Counted from the stretch's first letter, positions 16,935-26,272 are shown. The stretch is DNA of 64,000 bases from Superficieibacter electus (GCF_002915575.1 NZ_PQGD01000015.1:62001-126000); one strand, 5' to 3'. Notes: generated by a model from the letters alone, not told the origin. Numbers and translations: made by a program.

Positions 16935-19058
16935 TCACACGCGTTCGAATCCAATCAGAATGGCGCTTTCCGGGTCCAGCACCGGCAACGCCAGTCCCGC
17001 CTCCATAAGCCATTCGCCGCTGACCGTTTGCGGCGTCAGCATCCATTCCGGCAGCTTGCGCATGGTATGCCCACCCTCACCGGTAATACGGATATCCGGA
17101 TGGTCGAGCAGCATAATGCGGTACTGCGCGTCCGCCTCCAGCCCGGCCATCCGCAACGGTGACATCAGGGTGTAATCCGGCATCGCCAGTTGGCTCACCA
17201 GCAGCAACGCCTGACGCCGATCCTGTGCGACCACCGCCTGCGCCAGCGTGGTGGCATCCGGCATATCCAGTCGCCACTGCATCCCGCTATGGATCAAAGT
17301 GCGCCATTGCTTGTACAGCGCAGCATAATGCCGGTAACCTTCACGCTCCTGCGCATCCGCGCTGACCGGGTCCAGCTCCAGCCCCATGTGGCCAAACAAT
17401 GCGGTCAGGCCGCGAAACGCAATGCTGTGCTGGCGGAACGTAGCGTGGCAGTGCTTGTTGCCAATGTGCGCGCCCATGACTTCGGGCGGGAAAAAATAGC
17501 TCATGCCGCGTTGAATGGTGTTACGCTCCAGCGCGTCGTTATTGTCCGAAGGCCAGAAACGATGGCAGCGGCTCAGCACCTCATAGTCGATTCGCCCGCC
17601 GCCGGATGAGCAGGATTCAAATTCGATGTGCGGAAAACGGACGCGTAGTGTGTCCAGCAGGCGATAGTATTGACGCGTCTGCGCATCGGCAGCGGCTTTA
17701 CCTTCATGGGCTGGCTGGACGATTTCGCGGTTCATATCCCACTTCACGTAGTCAATATCATGTTCGCCAAGCAACCAGCTCATACGCTCAAGCAGATAAT
17801 CGAATACCTGCGGTATGTTCAGGTTCAGGACCAGTTGATGACGCCCCAACAACTGCGGATAGCCTGGCATCGCCAGTACCCAGTCAGGATGCGCACGGTA
17901 TAAGTCAGCGTCAGGGTTAACCATCTCCGGCTCCACCCAGATGCCAAATTCCATGCCCTTTGTCTTAACGTGGTCAATGACCGGTTTCAGCCCCTGTGGG
18001 TACTTTTTCTCATCCAGATACCAGTCGCCCAGTGCCGCATAGTCATCGTTACGGCCTTTAAACCAGCCATCATCAATGATAAAACGCTCCACACCCAACG
18101 CCGCTGCCTCATCGGCCATCTTCATGATGTACGCCGGATCGTGGTCGAAGTAGATCCCCTCCCAGGTATTGAGATGTACCGGACGCGGTTTGTTCGCCGG
18201 GAAGCGAATGATATTTTCACGCAGATAGCGGTGGAACTGCTGGCTCATGCCATTAAGACCACATGCGGAGTAGCTGGCGTAAAGTCGTGGCGTCCACAGC
18301 GTTTCCCCTTCTTCCAGCGCCATTTCGCCCGGCAAATACAGTGCTTCGGCCTGAACGTAACGACGACCATCGGTTTTCACTTCCGCACGCAGACGGTGGT
18401 TGCCGCTCCAGCCAAGGTGAACACCCCAGACGTCGCCGTGCATTTCACTGAAAGCTGGCGTGCCGGTCATCAGCGCCGGAAAGTGTTCATGCGAACTGCG
18501 TCCGCGACGACTCTCGAGCACGAAACTGTCATGTTCAAGCGTCAGGCGATGCGGCTGAAATTCACGGGTCCAGCGACCATGAAAGGCCATCACATCGCGA
18601 GCGCGTTCGGCCACCGGCAACGTGACCGCCAGCCTGTCCACCTGCCATGCCTGCGCGCGCAGATTGGTTACACCGTGGCGCACGGTGAGTACGCCGCTAC
18701 CGTCAAGATGGATTTCGCTGACCAGCCGCAGCCCCGCCAGTTCATCCTTAGCGTTAATTGTCAGCGTTTGCCCCTGCCGCTCCACGCCCACCGTTTTAAA
18801 TACTGGCGAACCGTCCTGTGCCTGACGATGACCTTCAATCCCCGGTGTGCCGAATAAACCGTGTCCAGGCTCAGCCATCAGGGTTAACGGCACATCAATA
18901 TCCAGCCTGCCGTTAGCGACCGGGCGAACCAGGCTTCCTGTGTTCTGCGACGAAAAGTGACGAAGATGCTTTCCCCAGTAGAGAATTTCAGCAAATGGAT
19001 GTGTTTTTATCACCACATCTACGGTGGCGCTTTCAAGGCGTATTATTGAATCTTGCAT
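16935..19058 (-). CDS. rafA: alpha-galactosidase, GH36 family
   Basis: Hydrolyses terminal alpha-1,6-galactose from raffinose and melibiose. The 707 residues are almost exactly the size of plasmid-borne E. coli RafA (708). Catalytic residues are visible: the nucleophile Asp in DYVKWDMNR (around residue 475) and the acid/base Asp in RFWPSDNNDALER (around 540), with the GH36 signature CSSGGGRIDYE between them. There is no signal peptide, so it acts in the cytoplasm on imported sugar. A pair of LacI-type operators lies just upstream, so it may have its own promoter in addition to read-through from rafR. Confidence 0.95.
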   Translation of the reverse strand: MQDSIIRLESATVDVVIKTHPFAEILYWGKHLRHFSSQNTGSLVRPVANGRLDIDVPLTLMAEPGHGLFGTPGIEGHRQAQDGSPVFKTVGVERQGQTLTINAKDELAGLRLVSEIHLDGSGVLTVRHGVTNLRAQAWQVDRLAVTLPVAERARDVMAFHGRWTREFQPHRLTLEHDSFVLESRRGRSSHEHFPALMTGTPAFSEMHGDVWGVHLGWSGNHRLRAEVKTDGRRYVQAEALYLPGEMALEEGETLWTPRLYASYSACGLNGMSQQFHRYLRENIIRFPANKPRPVHLNTWEGIYFDHDPAYIMKMADEAAALGVERFIIDDGWFKGRNDDYAALGDWYLDEKKYPQGLKPVIDHVKTKGMEFGIWVEPEMVNPDADLYRAHPDWVLAMPGYPQLLGRHQLVLNLNIPQVFDYLLERMSWLLGEHDIDYVKWDMNREIVQPAHEGKAAADAQTRQYYRLLDTLRVRFPHIEFESCSSGGGRIDYEVLSRCHRFWPSDNNDALERNTIQRGMSYFFPPEVMGAHIGNKHCHATFRQHSIAFRGLTALFGHMGLELDPVSADAQEREGYRHYAALYKQWRTLIHSGMQWRLDMPDATTLAQAVVAQDRRQALLLVSQLAMPDYTLMSPLRMAGLEADAQYRIMLLDHPDIRITGEGGHTMRKLPEWMLTPQTVSGEWLMEAGLALPVLDPESAILIGFERV

Positions 19059-19095
19059 TCGACATCTCCTGTTATCGGAATGTCTTACTGTTGAT

Positions 19096-19130
19096 CCGAA
19101 ACGTTTCGGTAGACAACCAAAACGTTTCGG
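19096..19130. promoter_or_regulatory. paired LacI-type operators before rafA
   Basis: CCGAAACGTTTCGG (19096-19109) is a perfect palindrome and CCAAAACGTTTCGG (19117-19130) a close second copy, 21 bp apart centre to centre, two helical turns. A matching pair occurs at 24519-24553. They are most simply explained as sites for the LacI-family repressor encoded next door. Confidence 0.85.
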
Positions 19131-19168
19131 ATCTGTGATCCATCTATAGATTTAGCCGAAAAAAATGC

Positions 19169-20164
19169 TTACGCCGTGTCGCCGGGGATAAATTCAGGTT
19201 GCCACAATACCTGGAGGTGGGCGAGATCGTCGCCTGCAATAAGCTGGCGAACCATCGCTGCAATTTGTTTACCTACGCCCTGTCGGGTTGACTGGATCAC
19301 GGCTGCCACGTCGTTTTCCACAATGCTGTCCTGCGGCAGACCATCATAGACGACCAGCGCTACGCGGTTGTCGCCCTCCAGCCTGCCCATATATGACAGC
19401 GCCATCGCCGCGCCATCACCATGGGTATTACAGTCAGTCACTATCGCGGTGGGAGGTTCGGGTAACGCCAGCAATGCCCGGGTCGCGTTATAGCCAGCGC
19501 GACGTGAAGGAGGTACCAGCCGCAACCATGCTTCTGACAGGCCCGCTTCGCGCAACGCAGTCAGGTAACCGTTACGTCGCTGGGTAATGAAAGCCTGACC
19601 GTTATTTTCGCTTAACAGCGCAATACGCTGATGACCCTGTGCAATCAGGTGGCGCGTGGCCTGATATGTTCCGGCATGGTTGTCGAAATCAAACCAGGCG
19701 TAGGGCTGCGGAAGCTGGCTGCGACCTAATGCGAGGAAAGGGAAGCCGGCACGCTGCAACTGCTCAAGACGCGGATCGTGATCCAGCGTATGAGCTACGA
19801 TCAGCGTGTCAACGCGCCGACTTTGCACCATGCGCATAAAGCTGTGTTTATCGGCTTCGTCGTCATCGGCAATCAGTAGCAAATCAATTTCATCGCGCGC
19901 CAGCTCATGACTGATTTCGCCTACCATTTCCATAAAAACGTTATTGCTCAGCGGTGCGGGACGCACGGGAAATACCAGCCCTACCGCGTCGATTTTGCCC
20001 ATTTTCAGACGGCGGGCAAATGTATTAGGACGGTAGCCACGCCGCTGTGCTTCCGCTTCGACGCGGGCACGTGTTTCCCGTGAAACATCATCGTATCCGT
20101 TCAACGCACGACTTACCGTGGTGACGGAAAGCTTTAATTCTTTGGCAATAGCTTTAAGTGACAT
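19169..20164 (-). CDS. rafR: LacI-family repressor of the alpha-galactoside operon
   Basis: 331-residue LacI/GalR regulator. The N-terminal helix-turn-helix (SLKAIAKELKLSVTTVSRAL) and hinge are complete. The sugar-binding periplasmic-protein-like core runs from about residue 60, with VGLVFPVRPAPLSNNVF and the effector region YNATRALLALPEPPTAIVTD. It is encoded inside the operon between the ATPase and galactosidase genes, so it is autoregulated if the upstream operators are used. The inducer is probably an alpha-galactoside such as melibiose; that is inference. Confidence 0.9.
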   Translation of the reverse strand: MSLKAIAKELKLSVTTVSRALNGYDDVSRETRARVEAEAQRRGYRPNTFARRLKMGKIDAVGLVFPVRPAPLSNNVFMEMVGEISHELARDEIDLLLIADDDEADKHSFMRMVQSRRVDTLIVAHTLDHDPRLEQLQRAGFPFLALGRSQLPQPYAWFDFDNHAGTYQATRHLIAQGHQRIALLSENNGQAFITQRRNGYLTALREAGLSEAWLRLVPPSRRAGYNATRALLALPEPPTAIVTDCNTHGDGAAMALSYMGRLEGDNRVALVVYDGLPQDSIVENDVAAVIQSTRQGVGKQIAAMVRQLIAGDDLAHLQVLWQPEFIPGDTA

Positions 20165-20233
20165 AAATCCCCGGGGACAAAACGAAACCGCCGCTAGTTT
20201 CCCGCAATGCGCACGGCGCGTCTATGAGGCAAC

Positions 20234-21313
20234 TTAATAAATGCGCTGTTCATCTTCGCCAAACATTAATAATGAATGGCTAAAGAAGCGGGCACGATAT
20301 TGCGTTCCGGCGACAAGGTGTCGTCCCTGGCGGGTTTCAATCGTCAGATTTCCGCCCTGCATGCCGCGCGCCCAGGCAATTGTCTCGCTGCCCAGGTGCT
20401 CAAGCATATCAATAGTAACCAGCAGTTCACTATCCCCGGCGTCATCAAAGAGCTTGGGCCTGATCCCTAGCTTGACCAGGCTGCCCGTAGCCACCTGACT
20501 TTTGACCGGAACATGAAGTAGCGCATCGCAGAAGTCGGGTAGCCTGACGCCTACCGCGCTATCCGTTTGCGAAACCACAATTCCCGACATAAAGTTCATC
20601 CGCGGCGAACCGATAAATCCGGCAACAAATACGTTGGTCGGATTATCATAAAGCTCCAGCGGCGTTCCGACTTGTTCAATTTTACCGGCACGTAATACCA
20701 CGATTTTATCGGCCAGCGTCATCGCTTCAATCTGATCGTGGGTAACATACACCGTGGTACTTTTTAATTCCCGATGCAGACGAGCAATTTCGATACGCAT
20801 CTGTACCCTGAGTTCAGCGTCCAGGTTGGATAACGGTTCATCGAATAAAAAGACCTTCGGATCGCGGACAATGGCCCGACCAATGGCAACGCGTTGCCGC
20901 TGACCACCGGAAAGCGCCTTCGGTTTGCGGGTCAGGAGATGCTCAAGCTCCAGCGCTTTCGCAGCCAGCATCACTTTTTTCTCAATCTCAGCTTTATCGA
21001 CGCCGGCATGCTTAAGCGCAAAGGCCATATTTTCCCGCACCGTCATATGGGGATAAAGCGCATAGGTTTGGAAAACCATCGCAATACCACGCTGCGAAGG
21101 TTCAGCGTCGTTCATACGCACACCATCAATCGTCAATTCCCCGGCGCTCAAATCCTCCAGCCCGGAAATCATTCGTAATAGCGTAGATTTCCCACATCCC
21201 GATGGCCCAACAAATACCACGAACTCGCCATCGTTAATGGTCAGATCCACACCCTTAATAATATCAATTTTACCGAAAGATTTTTTTACGCCAGTGAGTT
21301 TTACTTCAGCCAT
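20234..21313 (-). CDS. sugar ABC transporter ATPase, MsmK/UgpC/LacK family
   Basis: ATP-hydrolysing subunit of the importer, 359 residues. Walker A is GPSGCGKST near residue 36, the signature motif [15 protein letters not shown] near 134 and Walker [16 protein letters not shown] near 154. The C-terminal 120 residues form the TOBE/OB-fold extension typical of CUT1 sugar transporters. It follows the second permease gene with a 17-bp gap. Some ATPases of this type serve several sugar importers. Confidence 0.94.
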   Translation of the reverse strand: MAEVKLTGVKKSFGKIDIIKGVDLTINDGEFVVFVGPSGCGKSTLLRMISGLEDLSAGELTIDGVRMNDAEPSQRGIAMVFQTYALYPHMTVRENMAFALKHAGVDKAEIEKKVMLAAKALELEHLLTRKPKALSGGQRQRVAIGRAIVRDPKVFLFDEPLSNLDAELRVQMRIEIARLHRELKSTTVYVTHDQIEAMTLADKIVVLRAGKIEQVGTPLELYDNPTNVFVAGFIGSPRMNFMSGIVVSQTDSAVGVRLPDFCDALLHVPVKSQVATGSLVKLGIRPKLFDDAGDSELLVTIDMLEHLGSETIAWARGMQGGNLTIETRQGRHLVAGTQYRARFFSHSLLMFGEDEQRIY

Positions 21314-21330
21314 CTTCCTTTCTCCTCAGG

Positions 21331-22146
21331 TTATTTAACCGACCCCAACATTCCTTGTACAAACTGTTTTTGCATGGCGAAAAACACAATTAACGTGGGT
21401 AACGTCGCCAGGATCGCTGCCAGCATAATTACGCCAAAGTCAGGCGCGTATGCTGAGCCAAGCGATGAGAGCGCTAAAGTAAACGTTTTTTGTTCATTGG
21501 ATTGCAGTATAATTAAGGGCCACAAATAACTATTCCACGCGGTCATAAAAGCAATAATAAACGCCGCCGCATAGGTAGAACGCATCACCGGAACATACAC
21601 AAATAAAAATATCTTCCACTCTTTCAGACCATCGACTCTGGCCGCATCACGTAAATCCGCAGGAAAGGCCTTAGAACTTTGGCGAAAATAGAAGATCAGA
21701 TATACCGAAGCAACGGTGGGTAAAATAACCGCCATATGCGAATCTACAAGGTCGAAGGTTGCCATTAAAATAAACAACGGAATCATCATCGCCGCAAACG
21801 GGATCATCATGGTCAGCAGTAGCCCCTGATAAATACGTTCTCTGAACCGGGAGCGGAAAATCTCAAAACCATAGCCTGCCATTGAGGAGACCAGCAACGT
21901 GAGTATGGTGCCGACAATAGCTATCTTGCCGGTATTCCAGAAGAGCAGACCAATATCAAAGGTCTGGATAAATTTCAGGTAGTTATCTACCAGGGCAGCA
22001 CCAAAAAACACTTTTCCTTTGATAATATCAACGCTGGTATTTGTCGCCCCAATGACCATCCACAGGAAGGGAAAAATGGAAAGGAAGGCGGTTAATGCCA
22101 GCAGAAAATAGATGACTGCCTGCCGAATAAGGCGCATACGGATCAT
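21331..22146 (-). CDS. sugar ABC transporter permease, LacG/MalG type
   Basis: 271-residue inner-membrane permease of the CUT1 family with six hydrophobic segments. The EAA-type loop that docks onto the ATPase is at LRDAARVDGLKEWKIFLFVYVP near residue 163. ATG overlaps the stop of the upstream permease gene (ATGA), so the pair is coupled. The C terminus ends QGMLGSVK, as in many LacG/MalG relatives. Confidence 0.93.
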   Translation of the reverse strand: MIRMRLIRQAVIYFLLALTAFLSIFPFLWMVIGATNTSVDIIKGKVFFGAALVDNYLKFIQTFDIGLLFWNTGKIAIVGTILTLLVSSMAGYGFEIFRSRFRERIYQGLLLTMMIPFAAMMIPLFILMATFDLVDSHMAVILPTVASVYLIFYFRQSSKAFPADLRDAARVDGLKEWKIFLFVYVPVMRSTYAAAFIIAFMTAWNSYLWPLIILQSNEQKTFTLALSSLGSAYAPDFGVIMLAAILATLPTLIVFFAMQKQFVQGMLGSVK

Positions 22147-23027
22147 ACAGTGCGCTCCCTTGCTAACCAGAACTGGATCACTGCCAGAATCGCCACCATG
22201 AACACAATGAACCAGGATACCGTTGTCGCATAACCAAAATTGGGGACGAATTTGAATGACAAATTATAAATATACATTGAGAGGGTCAATGTGCTGTCTG
22301 CCGGGCCGCCGAGAGTGATGTTCATTGATTCATCAAACAGTTGTAGCGTGCCAATCGTCGAGGTCACTGTCGTGAACAAAATCACCGGTTTCAGCATGGG
22401 GATAGTAATCGAGAAAAACTGTTTTGCTGGCGATATTCCATCAATGCGCGCAGCTTCATAAATAGATTTATCGATATTTTGCAGGGCGGCCAGATAGAAA
22501 ATCATGTTATAGCCTGTCCATCGCCAGGTGATCGCCAGAATAATAACGACTTTGGCCCAGAACGGATCGGTAAGCCAGGAGATAGGCTCGCCGATAATCC
22601 CCATCGCATCCAGCAGATGATTAACTACACCATCGTAAGAAAACATGCTTTTGAATAATACTGAATAAGCCACCAGCGATGTTACGCAAGGAAGAAAAAT
22701 GGCCGTGCGCCAGAACCTTCGGGCACGCAGGCCAGGCATATTCAAGGCTGACGCCAGAATTAACGCCAGCAGGATCATGACGGGCACCTGCACAATCAGG
22801 AAGGTCATGGTATTGGTTAAGGCTTTCAGAAAAATGGGGTCGTTCGCTAAGCGCAGGATATTGCCAAATCCCACGAATTTAATCATAGCGCCCTGTCCCG
22901 AATGAAACGAAAGCCAGAACGATTTTACGACCGGATACAAAATGAAGATGCCAACTAATAGCAAAGCCGGTAGAACGAAACCCCAGCTATTAATCGACAT
23001 GACACGTCTTTTTCGTGAAGCGATCAT
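22143..23027 (-). CDS. sugar ABC transporter permease, LacF/MalF type
   Basis: 294-residue CUT1 permease with six hydrophobic segments and the EAA loop IYEAARIDGISPAKQFFSITIP near residue 190. I place the start at MIASRKRR because GAGG lies 8 bases upstream; the longer frame adds 11 residues that run back toward the binding-protein gene. It pairs with the LacG-type permease to form the channel. Confidence 0.92.
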   Translation of the reverse strand: MIASRKRRVMSINSWGFVLPALLLVGIFILYPVVKSFWLSFHSGQGAMIKFVGFGNILRLANDPIFLKALTNTMTFLIVQVPVMILLALILASALNMPGLRARRFWRTAIFLPCVTSLVAYSVLFKSMFSYDGVVNHLLDAMGIIGEPISWLTDPFWAKVVIILAITWRWTGYNMIFYLAALQNIDKSIYEAARIDGISPAKQFFSITIPMLKPVILFTTVTSTIGTLQLFDESMNITLGGPADSTLTLSMYIYNLSFKFVPNFGYATTVSWFIVFMVAILAVIQFWLARERTV

Positions 23028-23075
23028 CAGCAGTACCTCAAATATAGGGCGGATTTGCATCCGCCCGGATATAAT

Positions 23076-24323
23076 TTACTGGATCTGAGTTTTGACCTGC
23101 TGCTCAATATTTTTCAAAATGCCATCAACTGGCGCGCCGTCTTTCAGGGCTGGAAGCTGTGCGCCTACCGCCGCATCGGCCTCATAGGTATACATGCCAT
23201 AGTTAACAGCCGGGATAACCTTCAACCAGTCGCTGAACGTACTCCAGATGGGGGTATTACCAAAATAAGGATCGGGTTGTTTGTACGCTTCACCCTCACG
23301 AGAATTGAGGTTCGATCCCATTGCTCCATTTTTATGCAGAATGTGCTGATAAAAATCGATGTTATTAACGTAAATCTCATTGAGGAATTGAATCGCCTGC
23401 GCTTTTTCCGGACTACTCTCCATCACATACCAGCTTGATCCCCCGAGATTTGAAGCGTGAGTCGCTCCCTCAACCGTTAGCGCCGGGATGGGCGCAACGT
23501 TCCACAACCCGGATTGCTTCGCTTCGGCCTTGATTGAGCCAGTTGCCCAGACGCCCGTAACAACGCTTGCCACATCTCCCCGGTTAAACGCCCCTACCCA
23601 CTCAGCCCAGCCAATGACCGGCTTAACAATGCCTGAGCGGGTTAGCTTTGCCTGCGTTTCAAGCGCCGCTTTCAGTGCCGGATTACCAACAATATCCAGG
23701 TTGCCCGCTTTATCAAAGTACCAGCGCCCCGCCGACTGCATCATGACCCGAATTAACCCGGCGTCGTTCGGGTCAATCGCCATCATTTTTTTACCTGTCT
23801 TTTCTTCGACTTTTTTACCTATTTCTATAAATTTATCCCACGTAATATTTTGTAGATCTTTGGCGCTATAACCCGCTTGCTCAACCAGATCCTGACGGTA
23901 ATACCAGACCGTTACGCCAGTGTCGAACGGCACACCATAGGTTTTTCCCTCAATGGTCATCAAATCGACTTTATATTTTGCAAAGCGCGTAAAATCAATT
24001 TTGCCGTTGAGAGGTGCAAATGCGCCAGGGAAGGAGCGTAAATATTTGGGCGCATTATAATCCTCAACCAGCACGATATCCGGCAGCGCTTTTGTCATCC
24101 CCGATGCCAGCATGGTTTGCAGCTTTTGCTCAAGATCGGCTTTGGCCAGGTCAACAATATCAAATGTCACCTCTGGATGCGTTTTCTGATAAATCGCGGC
24201 AGCATCCTGCATAATGGCGACGTTATAATGTGGGTCCCAGGACCAGATGGTAATTTTTTCAGCCTGAGCCGCAAAGGCGGCGCACAACACTGAAGCGGCG
24301 ACTAATATTTTTGTTTTATTCAT
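23076..24323 (-). CDS. sugar ABC transporter substrate-binding protein
   Basis: Periplasmic receptor of the importer, 415 residues, with a cleavable signal peptide (MNKTKILVAASVLCAAFAAQA) and an extracellular solute-binding family 1 fold (EKITIWSWDPHYNV, VWYYRQDLVEQAGY near residue 130, GVWATGSIKAEAKQSGLW near 240). The start at MNKTK is favoured because the signal peptide begins there; an upstream ATG would add seven non-hydrophobic residues. It is first in the seven-gene operon. Together with the GH36 enzyme, its likely ligand is an alpha-galactoside such as raffinose or melibiose. Confidence 0.92.
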   Translation of the reverse strand: MNKTKILVAASVLCAAFAAQAEKITIWSWDPHYNVAIMQDAAAIYQKTHPEVTFDIVDLAKADLEQKLQTMLASGMTKALPDIVLVEDYNAPKYLRSFPGAFAPLNGKIDFTRFAKYKVDLMTIEGKTYGVPFDTGVTVWYYRQDLVEQAGYSAKDLQNITWDKFIEIGKKVEEKTGKKMMAIDPNDAGLIRVMMQSAGRWYFDKAGNLDIVGNPALKAALETQAKLTRSGIVKPVIGWAEWVGAFNRGDVASVVTGVWATGSIKAEAKQSGLWNVAPIPALTVEGATHASNLGGSSWYVMESSPEKAQAIQFLNEIYVNNIDFYQHILHKNGAMGSNLNSREGEAYKQPDPYFGNTPIWSTFSDWLKVIPAVNYGMYTYEADAAVGAQLPALKDGAPVDGILKNIEQQVKTQIQ

Positions 24324-24466
24324 AGGTAGAGTCTCTTTTGTCATTAATCGGTTTTTAATAGCAGTCCCTGAACCTAATCAGGTGATTTTTAAATACATCG
24401 CGCTTTAAACATTCATATAAAAAATAATTATGCTTTCCGGTTCGATAAACGGGCGAACGCCTCCTG

Positions 24467-24490
24467 AAGACGCGAAATGCGTCTTTTTTC
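24467..24490 (+). terminator. hairpin with T run in the raf leader
   Basis: AAGACGC and GCGTCTT pair around GAAAT, with six T residues on the plus strand. No plus-strand gene ends here; on the minus strand it would be a hairpin in the operon leader without a T run. Confidence 0.45.
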
Positions 24491-24518
24491 TCATAAACTG
24501 GACAGCGTTATCGTTGAT

Positions 24519-24553
24519 CCGAAACGTTTCCGATCACAACCGAAACGTTTTGG
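24519..24553. promoter_or_regulatory. paired LacI-type operators at the head of the raf operon
   Basis: CCGAAACGTTTCCG (24519-24532) and CCGAAACGTTTTGG (24540-24553) are near palindromes with the same core and the same 21-bp centre spacing as the pair at 19096-19130. Both sites should bind the LacI-family repressor of this operon. Confidence 0.85.
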
Positions 24554-24634
24554 TATTGTGATCGAGCTATAAAAAATTCGTGGCAGATGACCAGGACGTG
24601 ATGGCGCAGGACCATCGTTATTGCAGGAAAGAAA

Positions 24635-25183
24635 TCAGTTCTGCTCGGCGACCAGAATAGCCTGGGTATCCGGCTCCAGCGCTTTGAAAACATGGGGCTG
24701 GTCACCCGGATAACAAATGTAATCCCCTTCATTTAACTCTTCTGGCGATTCAGTTAACCCTACCAGTGCCCGGCCCTGGGTTACGATAATATGCTCAACG
24801 GACCCTGAAGGATGAGGATGCGAAATACGATCGGCACCGGGCTGGGTCAAGAGCAGATAGATATCACGGCGTGCGCCCGGCGGACAGGTTGCCAGTAAAA
24901 CGGCCTGATAATGCGCCTGCTCCGCCACCACTTTGGTGCCTTCTCCGCGCCGGATCACCTGGGTTTGATGCTGCTGCGGTTCAAGCAGACGGGCAAAGGG
25001 AATATCCAGCGCCACGCACAGCGACCACAGCGTTTCCAGGCTAGGATTACCGTTGCCTGATTCCAGTTGTGAAAGCGTTGATTTGGCGATCCCGGCCCGC
25101 CGGGCAATTTCTGCCAGCGACAGCCCGGTTCTCTGGCGCTCCCGAACCAGACTTTTGGCAATGGTACTAATTGGCTGCGTCAT
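24635..25183 (-). CDS. XRE-type regulator with C-terminal cupin
   Basis: 182-residue regulator: an N-terminal helix-turn-helix (LAEIARRAGIAKSTLSQLESG, about residues 20-45) and a C-terminal cupin (about 110-180, with HPHPSGSVEHIIVTQGRALVG). The start at MTQPIS is favoured by a GGAG element 7 bases upstream. It is divergent from azlCD, and such regulators commonly sit beside AzlCD-type exporters, so control of that pair is likely. The effector is unknown. Confidence 0.88.
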   Translation of the reverse strand: MTQPISTIAKSLVRERQRTGLSLAEIARRAGIAKSTLSQLESGNGNPSLETLWSLCVALDIPFARLLEPQQHQTQVIRRGEGTKVVAEQAHYQAVLLATCPPGARRDIYLLLTQPGADRISHPHPSGSVEHIIVTQGRALVGLTESPEELNEGDYICYPGDQPHVFKALEPDTQAILVAEQN

Positions 25184-25201
25184 AAAACCGCTCCACTGTT
25201 T

Positions 25202-25274
25202 CATATAACGAACGTAACGTTCGCCTTGAAAAACGATAGTAATGTGTTCATTATAATGGATACCTGTTCGTTAT
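25202..25274. promoter_or_regulatory. palindromic operator in the azlCD/regulator intergenic region
   Basis: CGAACGTAACGTTCG at 25209-25223 is a perfect palindrome about a central A. Flanking copies of the half site are ATAACGAAC (overlapping its left side) and GTTCGTTAT (25266-25274), just before the azlC start. This arrangement fits binding by the divergent XRE regulator on both promoters. Confidence 0.7.
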
Positions 25275-25286
25275 GGCGATAATAGT

Positions 25287-25949
25287 ATGTCTTTCCCTCT
25301 TTTTTCCAGCCTGAAAGGCGACACCTTAAAAGCGATATTTCTGGTTTGTCTGGCCGTCGGCGTGGTCGGCGCGTCCTACGGATCGCTGGCGATGGCCTAT
25401 GGCTTCCCGCTGTGGCTACCGCTGCTACTTTCCATCGTCGTGCTGGCAGGCGCGTCGGAATTTATGTTTATCGGTATAGTCGCCAGCGGCGGTAATCCAC
25501 TGGCGGCAGCGGTAGCGGGACTGCTGGTGAATGCCCGGCATTTTCCGTTCGGCGTTACCGTTCGCGATCTGGTCGGAAAAGGGGTCATGAGTCTTATCGG
25601 ATGCCATATCATGAATGACGAGAGCGTGGTTTTTGGATTGTCTCAACCCACGCCGGAGCAGCGTAAAGCCGCCTTCTGGCTGTGCGGCATCGGCGTCGCG
25701 CTATTCTGGCCAGTGGGCACGCTATTAGGGGCGGCGGTGGGCAAACTGCTGCCTGCGCCGGAGACGATTGGACTGGATGCGGTGTTTCCCGCCATCCTGC
25801 TGGCGCTGGTTCTCCCGGCGCTTAAGAAAAAGACTACCCTGATCCGCGCCGCCAGCGGGGCGGTAATCTCACTGGCCGCTGTGCCTTTTGCACCAGTGGG
25901 TCTGCCGGTATTGCTCTCCCTGCTGGGCTTAGCGGCGAGGAAAAAATAA
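25287..25949 (+). CDS. azlC: AzlC-family branched-chain amino acid exporter, large subunit
   Basis: 220-residue inner-membrane protein with about seven hydrophobic segments, including GASYGSLAMAYGFPLWLPLL near residue 30 and the family region LVNARHFPFGVTVRD near 80. It is related to YgaZ, which exports L-valine with YgaH. Its stop overlaps the azlD start (TAATG). The XRE-cupin regulator is divergent. The substrate is inferred from the family. Confidence 0.9.
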   Translation: MSFPLFSSLKGDTLKAIFLVCLAVGVVGASYGSLAMAYGFPLWLPLLLSIVVLAGASEFMFIGIVASGGNPLAAAVAGLLVNARHFPFGVTVRDLVGKGVMSLIGCHIMNDESVVFGLSQPTPEQRKAAFWLCGIGVALFWPVGTLLGAAVGKLLPAPETIGLDAVFPAILLALVLPALKKKTTLIRAASGAVISLAAVPFAPVGLPVLLSLLGLAARKK

Positions 25950-26272
25950 TGGCTAATTACACGCTAATCCTTACCGGTGTGGCCATCCTGTCGATTGGCA
26001 CATATCTAATGCGGCTGGGAGGAGCGAAACTCGGCAATCGTCTGACTCTTTCCGAACGCTCGCAGGCGCTGCTTTCTGATGCAGCAACGACGCTGCTCTT
26101 CTCGGTGGCGCTGGCGACCGCCCTGTATGAAGGTGGACACTTCGCGGGCATGGCGCGGGTACTGGGCGTGGCGTTTGCAGTCTTTCTTGCCTGGCGTAAG
26201 ATGCCGTTGATTGTGGTGATCGTCGCAGCGGCCATCGTCACTGCGCTGTTACGACTGGCAGGAATTCAATAA
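25949..26272 (+). CDS. azlD: AzlD-family branched-chain amino acid exporter, small subunit
   Basis: 107-residue membrane protein with three or four hydrophobic segments, the small partner of AzlC (YgaH type). The N terminus YTLILTGVAILSIGTYLMRL and C-terminal KMPLIVVIVAAAIVTALLRL are typical. Start and azlC stop overlap by one base, which indicates coupled translation. Confidence 0.9.
   Translation: MANYTLILTGVAILSIGTYLMRLGGAKLGNRLTLSERSQALLSDAATTLLFSVALATALYEGGHFAGMARVLGVAFAVFLAWRKMPLIVVIVAAAIVTALLRLAGIQ

Larger units (their letters stand above)
24324..24634. other. leader and control region of the alpha-galactoside operon
   Basis: A 311-bp gap between the binding-protein gene and the XRE regulator gene, both on the minus strand. 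It contains the two LacI-type operators and a hairpin at 24467-24490 (AAGACGC-GAAAT-GCGTCTT followed by T residues on the plus strand). The rest is AT-rich with no open frame. The operators lie about 200 bp before the start codon, so the transcript would have a long leader. Confidence 0.6.

Noticed and set aside
17970-18857. 295-codon plus-strand frame
   Set aside because: Antisense to the GH36 alpha-galactosidase gene; no ribosome site or recognisable domain.
24467-24490. Plus-strand terminator as evidence for a missing plus-strand gene
   Set aside because: No plus-strand coding frame with a ribosome site ends before it; more likely a leader hairpin of the minus-strand operon.
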